The notes: a model not told the origin generated them from the letters alone. A stretch of DNA of 64,000 bases from Sedimentisphaerales bacterium (GCA_016928435.1 JAFGKT010000027.1:24237-88236), one strand, 5' to 3'; positions 8,152 through 16,576 are shown, counted from the stretch's first letter. Numbers and translations are program-made.

Positions 8152-9345
8152 CTACTTTGTTAGTTCGTAGGTGTCTGCGGCGATTGCTCCTTCTTCGTTG
8201 GTTGGTATGACGTAAACGGCGACATCGCTGTTATCGCTGGAGATTAGTCCTTCGCGGCGTAGGACGGTGTCGTTAAGTTTTTGGTCGAGTTCGATGCCGA
8301 TCTGGGGCATATCGGAGCAGATAGCGGCGCGGGCTGCGGTTGCGTTTTCTCCGATACCGCCGGTAAATACGACGGCGTCGAGTCGGCCTAGTACGGCGGT
8401 GTAGGTACCGATGTATTTTTTGACGCGATAGCAGAAGATGTCGATAGCGAGCTGGGCGCGTTTATCGCCTTGGGCTGCTTTTTCGGTGAGGTTACGCATG
8501 TCGTTGGATTCGCCGGATATTCCGAGGAGTCCGCTCTTTTTGTTGCATAGGGTGTTGAGGTCTTTGATGTCGTAGCCTTTGGAAGCGAGGTAGAAGAGGA
8601 TGGCGGGGTCGAAGTCGCCACTACGGGTTCCCATGACGAGACCTTCTAGGGGGGTTAGACCCATGGAGGTATCGACGGATTTTCCGTTCTTTACGGCGGC
8701 CATTGAGCAGCCGTTGCCTAGATGGCAGGTGATGAGGTTGACATCGTACTTGCCTTTTTTCATTAGCTCAGCGGCGCGGCGGGCGACGTAACGGTGGGAG
8801 GTGCCGTGGAAGCCGTAACGACGTACACGATATTTTTCGTAGAGTTCGTAGGGCAGGGCGTACATGTAGGCTACTTCAGGGATTGAGGCATGGAAGGCGG
8901 TGTCGAAGCAAGCGACCTGGGTAGCTTTGGGCAGTTTGTGCTGAGCGGCGCGGATGCCGGTTAGGTTTGGGGGATTGTGCAGAGGTGCGAGGTCGGCGAA
9001 TTTTTCGATTGATGCGAGGACGTTGTCGTCGATGATGTTTGAGCCGCTGAACTCGTCTCCGCCGTGTACGACGCGGTGGCCTACGGCTTGGATTTCGGCG
9101 ATATCTTTGATGACGGCGCCGGCTTTTTCGCTGACGAGGGTTTCGAGGATGAAGGCCATTCCTATCTCGTGGTCGGCGACGGGGGTTTCGGTGGTGTATT
9201 CTTGGCTGTCATATTGATGGGTGAGTTTGCCCATTTCTTCGCCGATGCGTTCTAGATTACCTTTGGCAATGACGGTGCCTTGGGGCATTTCGTAGAGTTG
9301 GTATTTGATGGAAGAACTGCCGGCGTTGATTACTAAGATTTTCAT
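8152..9345 (-). CDS. ackA: Acetate kinase
   Basis: Converts acetyl phosphate and ADP to acetate and ATP, the energy-yielding last step of acetate fermentation. The protein has 397 residues, as usual. Visible are the first phosphate-binding motif INAGSSSIKYQLY, HRVVHGGDEFSGS, GFHGTSHRYV, HLGNGCSMAAVKNGKSVDTS and the second phosphate motif VFTGGIGENA. I start at the ATG at 9345; an in-frame extension upstream would run through a REP-like palindrome and adds nothing family-like. It follows pta on the same strand, separated by about 125 bases that contain that palindrome. Confidence 0.96.
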   Translation of the reverse strand: MKILVINAGSSSIKYQLYEMPQGTVIAKGNLERIGEEMGKLTHQYDSQEYTTETPVADHEIGMAFILETLVSEKAGAVIKDIAEIQAVGHRVVHGGDEFSGSNIIDDNVLASIEKFADLAPLHNPPNLTGIRAAQHKLPKATQVACFDTAFHASIPEVAYMYALPYELYEKYRVRRYGFHGTSHRYVARRAAELMKKGKYDVNLITCHLGNGCSMAAVKNGKSVDTSMGLTPLEGLVMGTRSGDFDPAILFYLASKGYDIKDLNTLCNKKSGLLGISGESNDMRNLTEKAAQGDKRAQLAIDIFCYRVKKYIGTYTAVLGRLDAVVFTGGIGENATAARAAICSDMPQIGIELDQKLNDTVLRREGLISSDNSDVAVYVIPTNEEGAIAADTYELTK

Positions 9346-9366
9346 TATATAGATACCTTTTTGCTT

Positions 9367-9407
9367 GGTGGACGACCACCCTTTAGCTTCGCGAAAGGGT
9401 GCCACCC
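9367..9407 (+). repeat. REP-like palindrome GGTGG...CCACC, copy 3
   Basis: Lies in the pta-ackA spacer and could stabilise or attenuate the pta part of a shared mRNA. The sequence is nearly identical to the copies at 4878 and 8104. Confidence 0.8.
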
Positions 9408-9471
9408 GTTGCTACTATTTTATTCTGGATTCCCTACATTACGCATGCGGCGAGAATCGCGTGGGAATGAA

Positions 9472-10458
9472 TTATGCTTGAGCGAGGGTGATGGCGGCGG
9501 TGTTGACGATGTCGTCGATGCTGGCGCCGCGTGAGAGGTCACTGATGGGTTTGGCGAAACCTTGCAGGAACGGTCCGATCGCTTGGGCGTTGGCCATGTA
9601 TTGGGTTAATTTGTAGCAGATGTTGCCGGCGTCGAGGTCGGGGAAGATGAGTACGTTGGCTTTGCCTGCGACAGCGGATTCATCTTTGACTTTCTTGGCG
9701 GCGACGCGGGGAACGATGGCGGAATCAGCTTGGAACTCGCCGTCGATAGCCAAAGAGCCGTCGCGCTCGCGAGCGATGGCGAGGGCCTTGGTGACTTTAT
9801 CGACATGGGCATGAGAAGCGCTGCCTCGTGTGGAAAATGAAAGCATGGCGACACGGGGTTCGGTGCCGAGCAATTTGGCGCCGCTGGCAGCGGAGGCCAG
9901 GGCGATCTCAGCTAGTTCTTCTTCGGTGGGGTCGATGTTGACGGCGCAATCGGCATAAATGAAAGGCTTGTCTTTTTCGCCTTGGAAGTCGGGGATGACC
10001 ATAAGGAAGAAACTGGAGGGAGTATTGATACCTTGGGCAAAACCGACGGTTAGTACGCCTGCTTGGATGACGGTTGCTGTGGCGTTAGCGGCGCCGGCGA
10101 CCATGGCGTGAGCTTGGCCTTGTGCTACCATCATACCGCCGTAAAACAGGGGTTTCATAACCATACGTTTAGCGACGGGGACGGTAATATCGTCGCGACC
10201 TTGGCAGTAGGCTTGGGCGTACTGATCGAGATTGTCGGCTTCGCGGGGGTTAAGGGTGGTGATGTCGTCGATTTTTACGCCGGCCTGCTTGGCGGCCTCA
10301 GCGATTTTTTCGGGTTTGCCTAACACTATAGGATTGGCGATGCCTTCATCCTTGATGCGACGCGCGGCGGCTATGATTCGCTCATCAGAGCCTTCGGGTA
10401 AAACTATAGAAAGGTCACGAGCTTGGGCCTGTTTTTTGAATGAAGCAACAATATCCAT
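9472..10458 (-). CDS. pta: Phosphate acetyltransferase
   Basis: Exchanges CoA of acetyl-CoA for phosphate, giving acetyl phosphate for AckA. The 328 residues correspond to the short, single-domain class without the N-terminal regulatory domains of the E. coli enzyme. Visible family segments are IVLPEGSDERIIAAA, YGGMMVAQGQAHAMVAGA, MLSFSTRGSA and the C-terminal substrate region around ANVLIFPDLDAGNICYKL. The start has AGGAG seven bases upstream. Position before ackA on the same strand fits the standard pathway. The substrate is most likely acetyl-CoA, although butyryl or propanoyl enzymes share the fold. Confidence 0.95.
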   Translation of the reverse strand: MDIVASFKKQAQARDLSIVLPEGSDERIIAAARRIKDEGIANPIVLGKPEKIAEAAKQAGVKIDDITTLNPREADNLDQYAQAYCQGRDDITVPVAKRMVMKPLFYGGMMVAQGQAHAMVAGAANATATVIQAGVLTVGFAQGINTPSSFFLMVIPDFQGEKDKPFIYADCAVNIDPTEEELAEIALASAASGAKLLGTEPRVAMLSFSTRGSASHAHVDKVTKALAIARERDGSLAIDGEFQADSAIVPRVAAKKVKDESAVAGKANVLIFPDLDAGNICYKLTQYMANAQAIGPFLQGFAKPISDLSRGASIDDIVNTAAITLAQA

Positions 10459-10550
10459 GGATACTCCTGTAATTTAAGTCCAACTTGTTAGCAAAACCGC
10501 AAAACTACCGCGGTTTAGACATTGGAAACAATAGGCGCAGGAGATGATAT

Positions 10551-10679
10551 TATCCTGGTAGGGAGGCTAAAGAGGCCTTTAGCGAAGCAGTTCCATTCCA
10601 AAGTGCGCCCATTGGTCCGGAGAAGTTAAACACCGGGTGTTCACGTTACGAAAGGCGTGATTATTCTGGAAACAGGGTA
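10551..10679 (+). ncRNA. 5S rRNA-like sequence, possibly degenerate
   Basis: In an otherwise empty stretch, CCATTCC and GAAGTTAAAC, two conserved parts of 5S rRNA, occur in the right order, and TATCCTG at 10551 can pair with CAGGGTA at 10673 as a closing helix. The spacing between the two motifs is about 14 bases too long, and the expected loop E sequence is absent. It may be a decayed 5S copy, another structured RNA, or chance. No other rRNA gene is nearby. Confidence 0.25.
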
Positions 10680-10757
10680 ATGCTGTCAAGCACTATTACT
10701 ATTTATACATCAAATATAGTGTTATAGATTTTAGATTTAGATTAGTTTTGGATGAGA

Positions 10758-11285
10758 TCAGCGTTCCCGGCGCCATGGCAGGACTTGGCGAAGGAATTGG
10801 CTGCGGTTAGCGAGTGTTGTTATTGGGGAGGTTTGGGAGGGTTCGGTGCTGCGTGTGCGGCGAAGGCCTCCATGGCGTTTAAGGAGGCGGTACACGTAAG
10901 ATCGAGAAACGTTTCTTTGCAGTTTATGATTGATTAGTTCCTGAAGGGTTGGGACCAGAGAAACGGACGGTTTTTGCGTAAGGGTTTTGGCTTGCTGAAT
11001 TAGCTCAGCTTCATCCTGTTGGGATAGAAAGGCCCAACGGCGACCGCCTCGGCCTTGGCGTCGGAGTCCTTCGGGGCCATAGGTATTGTATTGTTTAATC
11101 CACAATCGTACCGCTTGGGTAGAAGCGCCCAGCACCTTGGCGACCTGGGCGGCATTAAGCTGTCCGCCATCGGTTAGGGATATGGCTAGGCGGCGACGGT
11201 AGGCGGCTGGGTCGGGAGATTGCTGGAGCCAAAGGAACATTTCAGCTTGGGTAAGATACGGTTTTATGGATGCCGGTGGGCGCAT
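10758..11285 (-). CDS. Helix-turn-helix protein related to IS630-type transposase N-termini
   Basis: About 175 residues. A first HTH occupies roughly 40-75 (LNAAQVAKVLGASTQAVRLWIKQYNTYGPEGLRRQGRGGRR), the pattern found at the N-terminus of IS630-family transposases, and a second winged helix follows (PTLQELINHKLQRNVSRSYVYRLLKRHG). The DDE catalytic domain that should come next is missing: the protein ends in a basic tail. It may therefore be a decayed transposase or a stand-alone DNA-binding protein. Starts at ATG 11285 or TTG 11300 are both possible. It lies directly beside the long repeat array, so a link to those repeats is conceivable but unproven. Confidence 0.6.
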   Translation of the reverse strand: MRPPASIKPYLTQAEMFLWLQQSPDPAAYRRRLAISLTDGGQLNAAQVAKVLGASTQAVRLWIKQYNTYGPEGLRRQGRGGRRWAFLSQQDEAELIQQAKTLTQKPSVSLVPTLQELINHKLQRNVSRSYVYRLLKRHGGLRRTRSTEPSQTSPITTLANRSQFLRQVLPWRRER

Positions 11286-11373
11286 ATTCAGGATTTCCAA
11301 AAAATGCTCAAAACAACATGTATGATGTATATTAAATTAGTAATATTTTCAAGTTATATTTTGTTTTTTCGGC

Positions 11374-11830
11374 GGTCGGGGAGGTTTTAACCGCGAAAGA
11401 CGCGAAAGACACGAAAAGTAAGGGAACCACTAATGGGCACTAATATTCACTAATAAGAAATTAGCTGCCAGGGGCTAGGCGATAGCACAGGGGGTATGGC
11501 GATGGGACAGTTGGAGCGAGAGGTCAGGGAGTTTTTAACCACGAAAAACACGAAAGACACGAAAAAAAGATAGCTGCCAGGGGCTAGGCGATGGGGCAGG
11601 GGGGTATGTTGATGGTACAATTGGAGTATAAGGTCAGGGAGGTTTTAACCGCGAAAAACGCGAAAGGCGCGAAAAATAAGAGAACCACGAATGGGCACGA
11701 ATATTCTCGAATAAGATTAGCTGCCAGGGGCTAGGCGATGGGGCAGGGGGATATGGCGATGGCACAATTGGAGCAAAAGGTCAGGGAGTTTTTAACCACG
11801 AAAAACGCGAACGGCGTGAAAGAGAAGCGG
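11374..11830 (+). repeat. 147-bp tandem repeat array, left part
   Basis: Units begin AGGTCAGGGAG(G/T)TTTTAACC and run through CGCGAAA-type triplet-like repeats, AACCACTAATGGGCAC..., TTAGCTGCCAGGGGC and GGCACAATTGGAGC. Unit starts at about 11374, 11521, 11631 and 11778 give spacings of 147, 110 and 147; the second unit lacks the AACCACTAATGGGCAC segment, and the last is partial. There are no unique spacers of CRISPR type and no credible reading frame. Confidence 0.85.
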
Positions 11831-11920
11831 CGATGAGTTCGGATCCTTACTGTTGGGGGATTTATATTATGCGGTTGGTTTTTGTTTGCGTTTTGGGCGT
11901 GGATGTTGATGATGCGGGGT

Positions 11921-12685
11921 ATGCTTGAATTTACATTGATAGGTTGGATAGTTGTACTGTTGTGCGCGGCATTAATAGGTTTTTCGAAGACCGGTATGCC
12001 TGGCGCGGGGATATTGGTTGTGCCGTTGCTGGCTACTGCGATGGACAGCAAGGAGTCGGTTGGTTTTTTACTGCCGATCTTATGCATGGCTGATATCATG
12101 GCGGTGATTTATTGGCGGCGTCACGCGGATTGGCCCAAGTTATTGAAGCTGCTGCCTTGGGCGCTGGCGGGATTGGTTATAGGTTATTTTTGCCACAAAC
12201 AAGTTTTTGTGGAGGGAAGGCAAGGCGTTCTGTCGTTGGTGATTGGTTTGGTGGTATTGGGGCTTATCGGGTTGACGACGTGGCGGAACAGCCGCAGAGG
12301 GCAGGAAGTAAAAATACCGACGAATTGGTATTTCGCGGCCTTGATGGGGCTTTTGGCGGGTACGACGACGATGTTGGCGAACGCGGCGGGGCCTGTAATG
12401 GTGATCTACTTTTTGGCGATGAAGCTGGACAAGGAACACTTTTTGGGGACGGGGGCGTGGTATTTTTGGATGCTGAATTTGATCAAGATTCCATTCATGG
12501 TGGATTTGGGCATGATCAACAGTACATCGGTAACGACGAATCTGGTGACTCTGCCTTTCATTGCGGCGGGAGGGGTATTAGGGATATTACTGGTTCATCG
12601 TTTAAACGATAAGATTTTTACTCGGGTGGTGACAGTGTTGGCGGTTGCGGCGGCGGTAGCATTGGTTGTTAAGGGGCTTCTGTGA
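11921..12685 (+). CDS. TauE/SafE family (TSUP) membrane permease
   Basis: An inner-membrane protein of about 254 residues with seven to eight hydrophobic helices. The start of the fold, LIGFSKTGMPGAGILVVPLLA, and the matching second half, GLLAGTTTMLANAAGPVMVIYFLA, are the duplicated signature of the TauE/SafE (TSUP) exporters, which move sulfite, sulfoacetate or other organic anions. The real substrate cannot be read from sequence. The start is uncertain: I prefer the ATG at 11921 just before the first helix, but in-frame starts at 11882 and 11903 exist. The gene sits inside a repeat array, and its stop codon shares its last base with the first base of the next repeat unit. Confidence 0.85.
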   Translation: MLEFTLIGWIVVLLCAALIGFSKTGMPGAGILVVPLLATAMDSKESVGFLLPILCMADIMAVIYWRRHADWPKLLKLLPWALAGLVIGYFCHKQVFVEGRQGVLSLVIGLVVLGLIGLTTWRNSRRGQEVKIPTNWYFAALMGLLAGTTTMLANAAGPVMVIYFLAMKLDKEHFLGTGAWYFWMLNLIKIPFMVDLGMINSTSVTTNLVTLPFIAAGGVLGILLVHRLNDKIFTRVVTVLAVAAAVALVVKGLL

Positions 12686-13045
12686 GGTCAGGGAGTTTTT
12701 AACCGCGAAAGACGCGAAAGAGAACCACTAATGGACACGAATAATCACTAATAAGAAATTAGCTGCCAGGGGCATGTTTCCGGCACAGGGGGGTTGTTCG
12801 GGGGTGCGATTTGGGCTGTGAGGTCAGGGAGTTTTTAACCGCGAAAAACGCGAAAGACGCGAAAGAGAACCACTAATGGACACGAATAATCACTAATAAG
12901 AAATTAGCTGCCAGGGGCGGGGCGAGGGGGCAGGGGGGTATGTCGATGGCACATTGGAGGAAAAGGTCAGGGGAGCCGGCAAGATGCCGGCGGTACGGGC
13001 AGGGAGGTTTTAACCGCGAAAAGCGTGAAAGACGCGAAAAGAAGA
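12685..13045 (+). repeat. 147-bp tandem repeat array, right part
   Basis: Unit starts at 12685, 12821 and 12964, spaced 136 and 143 bases, carry the same AGGTCAGGGAG, CGCGAAA, CACTAATGGACAC and TTAGCTGCCAGGGGC segments as the left part. In the third, a GCCGGC palindrome is inserted after AGGTCAGGGGA. The array stops near 13045. Confidence 0.85.
12974..12996 (+). repeat. GCCGGC-palindrome element, copy 2
   Basis: GCCGGCAAGATGCCGGCGGTAC interrupts a unit of the 147-bp array: the interrupted unit resumes afterwards with GGCAGGGAGGTTTTAACC. This suggests the small palindrome moved into the array. Confidence 0.65.
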
Positions 13046-13166
13046 TAGATTCTCGGGGTAGGGGGAGTGATTTTTTGATAGGATTGACAGGATTGGGGTG
13101 AAGGTAGGCAGAGATGTTGCGGGGTTTATTTGGCGCACCCGGGTGTTAACATTGTGATTATTGCAC

Positions 13167-13195
13167 TTGCATAGTTTGGAAAATGGTTTTACACT
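13167..13195 (+). promoter_or_regulatory. Promoter of the tRNA-Ser gene
   Basis: TTGCAT and TACACT with a 17-base spacer, about 47 bases upstream of the tRNA. Confidence 0.6.
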
Positions 13196-13241
13196 ACGGT
13201 TCTATCGCTGGAACGGCTGTTAGCGAACAGCGTCAAGTCCA

Positions 13242-13328
13242 GGAGAGGTGTCCGAGTGGCTTAAGGAGCACCCTTGGAAAGGGTGTGTACGGGTTACCGT
13301 ACCGCGGGTTCGAATCCCGCCCTCTCCG
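13242..13328 (+). tRNA. tRNA-Ser (anticodon GGA)
   Basis: The acceptor arms GGAGAGG and CCTCTCC pair fully. The anticodon arm CACCC-ttGGAaa-GGGTG gives anticodon GGA for UCC/UCU codons. The long variable arm (about 18 bases) and the T-loop GGTTCGAATCC are those of a class II serine tRNA. No CCA is encoded. Confidence 0.97.
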
Positions 13329-13388
13329 TTTATTTGTTTTGAGGGTTGGGGATTTTCTGTTGAACTATTCATTTTAGGGGTTTCCGTA

Positions 13389-14522
13389 ATGAAGATTGCA
13401 AATGAAGGAATTGTTTTTAGCGGGTCGGCGGGTACGCGCACGGCGAATTGTTGTTTTCCTTCGATTGCCCGCTTTGGTGATGGGACGCTTTTGGTCGCGT
13501 GGCGGGTGGGTACTGTGAAGGATTCTGCAGACGGGACGATATATATGTCCAGGTCCAAAGACGGGGGTAAGAGTTGGGATGATCCGATTTGTCCTTTCTC
13601 GAAACCTGTTGAGGGTAAAGAAGGAAGCTATGGGTTGGATGGTGTTCCGGGCGATTTGCATTTTGCCGCGGTGACGGCTCTGGATGACAATAGGGCTATG
13701 ACGGCGATGATGTGGCTTGATCGCAGTGATCCTGGCCGGGCTATGTTTAACGAAGCGACGGAAGGGCTGCTTCGGGTTCATACTTTGATGGCGAAATCTG
13801 ATGATCAAGGCAAGACATGGGGTGAGCCATATTTGTTTGACGCTGCGCCTTATGAGGGCGTTGCGGCTCTTTGCGCGCCGATTTTGAAGCTAGCTGATGG
13901 GAATCTCGCGTGTCAGGTTGAGACGAATAAGCCTTACGATGACAGCGAGGTTTGGAAGCAGCACGCCTGTTTGAAGTTTTCAAGTGATGAAGGACTGACG
14001 TGGAAGGATATGGTTAGTGTTGCTCATGATCCAACGTTTCGGATTCGTTATTGGGATCAGCGGCACGCGGTTGCTCCAGACGGCACGATGGTTGCGGGTT
14101 TTTGGATTTATGACGCTGTGGATCATAAAGAGCTTGGTTTTCGCATTGCGGTATCGGAAGATTGCGGCCGGACATGGTCGGTACCGCATGAATGTGGATT
14201 TGACTATCAGTTGCCTTATCCGGTGTTTTTGCCGGACGGTCGATTGGTGTTGTTTTGCATTGATCGATACAAGACGCGTACGATTCGGGCGTTGGTGAGT
14301 GAAGACAAGGGGCGGACGTTTTTGCCGGGCGAATTGGTGGTTTACCAACATCCTGTGGGTCGCAAGGAACCTGGCGAGGACGATCATCAATTGGCAGATC
14401 AGCAGATATGGACGTTCGGCAGATTGGAAGGGGTTTCTGATTCCGCGGGCAATGTTTGGGTTGTGTATTACGCGGGTGACAATGACTCAACAAATATTCA
14501 TTGGGCTCAGATATCGTTTTAG
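13389..14522 (+). CDS. Asp-box (sialidase-fold) protein
   Basis: A 377-residue six-bladed beta-propeller protein of the sialidase superfamily. Five Asp-box repeats are visible: SKDGGKSW, SDDQGKTW, SSDEGLTW, SEDCGRTW and SEDKGRTF. RTANCCFPSIARFGDGTLLVAWR near the N-terminus corresponds to the first blade. There is no signal peptide, so it appears cytoplasmic, which is less usual for a sialidase that attacks polymers. Many members of this group are not true neuraminidases, so the substrate is open; a glycoside hydrolase or sugar-acid-related role is plausible. I start at the ATG at 13389, preceded by AGGGG; the open frame upstream runs through the tRNA and is not coding. Confidence 0.85.
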   Translation: MKIANEGIVFSGSAGTRTANCCFPSIARFGDGTLLVAWRVGTVKDSADGTIYMSRSKDGGKSWDDPICPFSKPVEGKEGSYGLDGVPGDLHFAAVTALDDNRAMTAMMWLDRSDPGRAMFNEATEGLLRVHTLMAKSDDQGKTWGEPYLFDAAPYEGVAALCAPILKLADGNLACQVETNKPYDDSEVWKQHACLKFSSDEGLTWKDMVSVAHDPTFRIRYWDQRHAVAPDGTMVAGFWIYDAVDHKELGFRIAVSEDCGRTWSVPHECGFDYQLPYPVFLPDGRLVLFCIDRYKTRTIRALVSEDKGRTFLPGELVVYQHPVGRKEPGEDDHQLADQQIWTFGRLEGVSDSAGNVWVVYYAGDNDSTNIHWAQISF

Positions 14523-14629
14523 AGGCCAGTTGGTCCTGACGATAGCTGATTTTTGTGATGCAGAATACAGCATGGTCTGAGCCAGTTGTTTTTTGGTACG
14601 AGAATCAGAGATTCGCAAAGGGATACTAA

Positions 14630-15010
14630 ATGGTGATTCGACTATTACTGATAGCAGCGGGCGGGGCGCTTGGTGCGGTTTCGCGGTACGGTGTGACTGA
14701 GCTGGTTGGCAAATTGTTTGGGAGTGTGCTGCCCTGGGGGACGATGGCGGTGAATCTTGTAGGCTCGGCGGCGATAGGTTTTTTATGGGCGGCGTTCGAG
14801 CGGGAACCGATAGGAGTGAATTTACGGATGTTTGTATTTGTGGGGATATTAGGGGGCTTCACGACGTTTTCGTCGTTCACGCTGGAAACGTGCGGTTTGC
14901 TGCGTACGGGGCATGCCAAGCTCGCGTTGGCAAATATAGCGGTGAGCAACGTTGTAGGCATTGCCGCGGTATTCGCGGGGTTCGCGGCGTTTAGATATAT
15001 AACGAAATAG
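14630..15010 (+). CDS. fluC: Fluoride-specific ion channel FluC (CrcB)
   Basis: A 126-residue membrane protein with four helices that exports fluoride as a dual-topology dimer. Family motifs are GGALGAVSRYGV at the N-terminus, GTMAVNLVGSAAIGF with the central Asn, and GGFTTFSSFTLE with the Phe-box and Na+-site region. Start ATG with AAAGGGA upstream. The preceding 107 bases show no match to the fluoride riboswitch, so regulation is unclear. A single copy of this length implies homodimer function. Confidence 0.95.
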   Translation: MVIRLLLIAAGGALGAVSRYGVTELVGKLFGSVLPWGTMAVNLVGSAAIGFLWAAFEREPIGVNLRMFVFVGILGGFTTFSSFTLETCGLLRTGHAKLALANIAVSNVVGIAAVFAGFAAFRYITK

Positions 15011-15133
15011 TCGGTAGATGTTTGTTCCGCGTGGGCCTAGAGAAGGTGTGGTTCTTGAGCGAAGCTTATGCTTGGCGGTTGAGTTTTGTGATGGGGCAAA
15101 ATGTGTGGGTGATGTGGGATGATAAAGGGGGAG

Positions 15134-16576
15134 CTATTGCTGCATGACGGCGGTGACGATTTCGTCGATGACGGGTCTCAGTGATGCGCCTCCGGACCGG
15201 TTAGCGATTACGGAGAACGCGAGCCATCGGCCGTTTTGGTCTTGGCAGTAGCCGCTTAGGGCCCAGGCGCCGGAGATGTATCCGGTTTTTGCATAGATGC
15301 GGTCTCGTAGATCGGGATCGCTGAATCGTCTTCGTCGTTGCAGGGTTCCATCCGTGTTTGGTGTTGCGAGTGACTCGCGAAAGACGTCGGCGGTAATGGG
15401 GTCTTGGTAACGGTGTACTAGCACCTTGGTAATGACTTGGGCGGAAATTCGGTTTTGGCGACTTAGTCCGCTGCCGTCATCGATGACGAGTGATTCCTGG
15501 TCGATGTTGAGTTGTCGGAGAAACTGGCGCACGGCGGCTCGGCCGGATTGCCATGATCCTTGTCCGACAACCGTGTCTTGGGGTAATTGATAATAGGCGC
15601 CGAGGGTTTTGCAAAGACACTCAGCGGCGAGATTGAGGCTTTGTTGATTGCATCGTCTGACGACATCGATTAGAGGTGTTGAGTGGACAGTTAGGACGTC
15701 GAGGTCGGTGGGCAGTTGGCCGTTATCTTGGCGGAGGCGACGGATGATCAGTCGGCCGTCAATATTGATGTTGTGCCGCAGCAGATACTCCGCCAGGGCA
15801 TAGCCGAAGAAGGCGCTGGGGCGGTCAACGGTTACGAAGATAGTTTGTTCGTGTCTGACATTACCTCTTAGGACTATGTCGTTGCCTCCGATTTGTCTGG
15901 AAGCCCAGGCGGTGTCACGGCCGGAGCTTACGGTTTCGGTGCGGTTGGTGATTTGCGCATATTCGGTAGGGGGGGACAATTGGAAGGAGGCAGGGCGGCC
16001 GGCTTGGGAATTGGGTGTTAAGGTTACATCTAGGCAGTTGTCATTGTAACAGATAGCTGACACTTGAGCGGTGTACCAACTATTGGATTGCTCGACGGGC
16101 CATGAGGGGTGAAAACGCTGGTCGTCGAATATGGTATCGTCGATTAATAGATTTCCGGTGATGGAGGTGATGCCGCGTTCATGTAATGCCGTGAGCAGCA
16201 GTTCAAAAACCGCGTCTATGCTTTTGCCATTGTTCTCGGCTATCACGGGATCGCCCAGCAGTGGGTCTCCGGCGCCGAAGATGGCCAGGTTGTCGCCGAT
16301 AAGGCCGAATGTGGTATCATAAGTGAAATCAAGCCCCAGTTGTTCGAGAGCGGCGGCGGTGGTGATGATTTTCATATTGCTTGCCGGTGCGAGAGGACGG
16401 TCGGCACGGTGTGAGTATAGACTTTGTCCGGTAGCTGCGTCACAGAAACTGATGGAGAACTGGGCGTTTTCGCAACTCTGTTGGCTGAGGATTGCATCTA
16501 TACGCTGGTTGATTTGGGCCAGCGCAGGAACCTGGGTGATGGCAAGTGAGAGGATGAGAAAGCAATAGCGTATCAA
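15134..16576 (-). CDS. dacB: D-alanyl-D-alanine carboxypeptidase/endopeptidase, PBP4 (S13) type
   Basis: A periplasmic penicillin-binding protein that trims peptidoglycan peptides. The serine-protease-like motifs are APASNMK (active Ser with SxxK), DGSGLSRQNR (the SxN region) and YAKTGYISG (KTG), with the long domain insertion between SxxK and SxN that defines S13. I place the start at a TTG at 16576 because GGAG lies six bases upstream and the product then begins MIRYCFLILSLAITQVPALA, a good signal peptide; the frame is open upstream to 16639. Length is about 480 residues, as in the family. It stands alone, convergent with fluC. Confidence 0.92.
   Translation of the reverse strand: MIRYCFLILSLAITQVPALAQINQRIDAILSQQSCENAQFSISFCDAATGQSLYSHRADRPLAPASNMKIITTAAALEQLGLDFTYDTTFGLIGDNLAIFGAGDPLLGDPVIAENNGKSIDAVFELLLTALHERGITSITGNLLIDDTIFDDQRFHPSWPVEQSNSWYTAQVSAICYNDNCLDVTLTPNSQAGRPASFQLSPPTEYAQITNRTETVSSGRDTAWASRQIGGNDIVLRGNVRHEQTIFVTVDRPSAFFGYALAEYLLRHNINIDGRLIIRRLRQDNGQLPTDLDVLTVHSTPLIDVVRRCNQQSLNLAAECLCKTLGAYYQLPQDTVVGQGSWQSGRAAVRQFLRQLNIDQESLVIDDGSGLSRQNRISAQVITKVLVHRYQDPITADVFRESLATPNTDGTLQRRRRFSDPDLRDRIYAKTGYISGAWALSGYCQDQNGRWLAFSVIANRSGGASLRPVIDEIVTAVMQQ

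Noticed and set aside
11731..12099. Minus-strand open frame of 122 codons
   Set aside because: It runs through repeat units and the antisense of the TSUP gene start, with no family pattern and no ribosome binding site.
11374..13045. Repeat array as CRISPR
   Set aside because: Units are about 110-147 bases with related sequence throughout; there are no short unique spacers and no cas genes.
13183..13388. N-terminal extension of the Asp-box protein
   Set aside because: The open frame runs through the whole tRNA-Ser gene, and a good SD and family start lie at 13389.
14523..14629. Fluoride riboswitch before fluC
   Set aside because: The conserved GGNGATGG start and the pseudoknot sequences of the crcB motif are not present.
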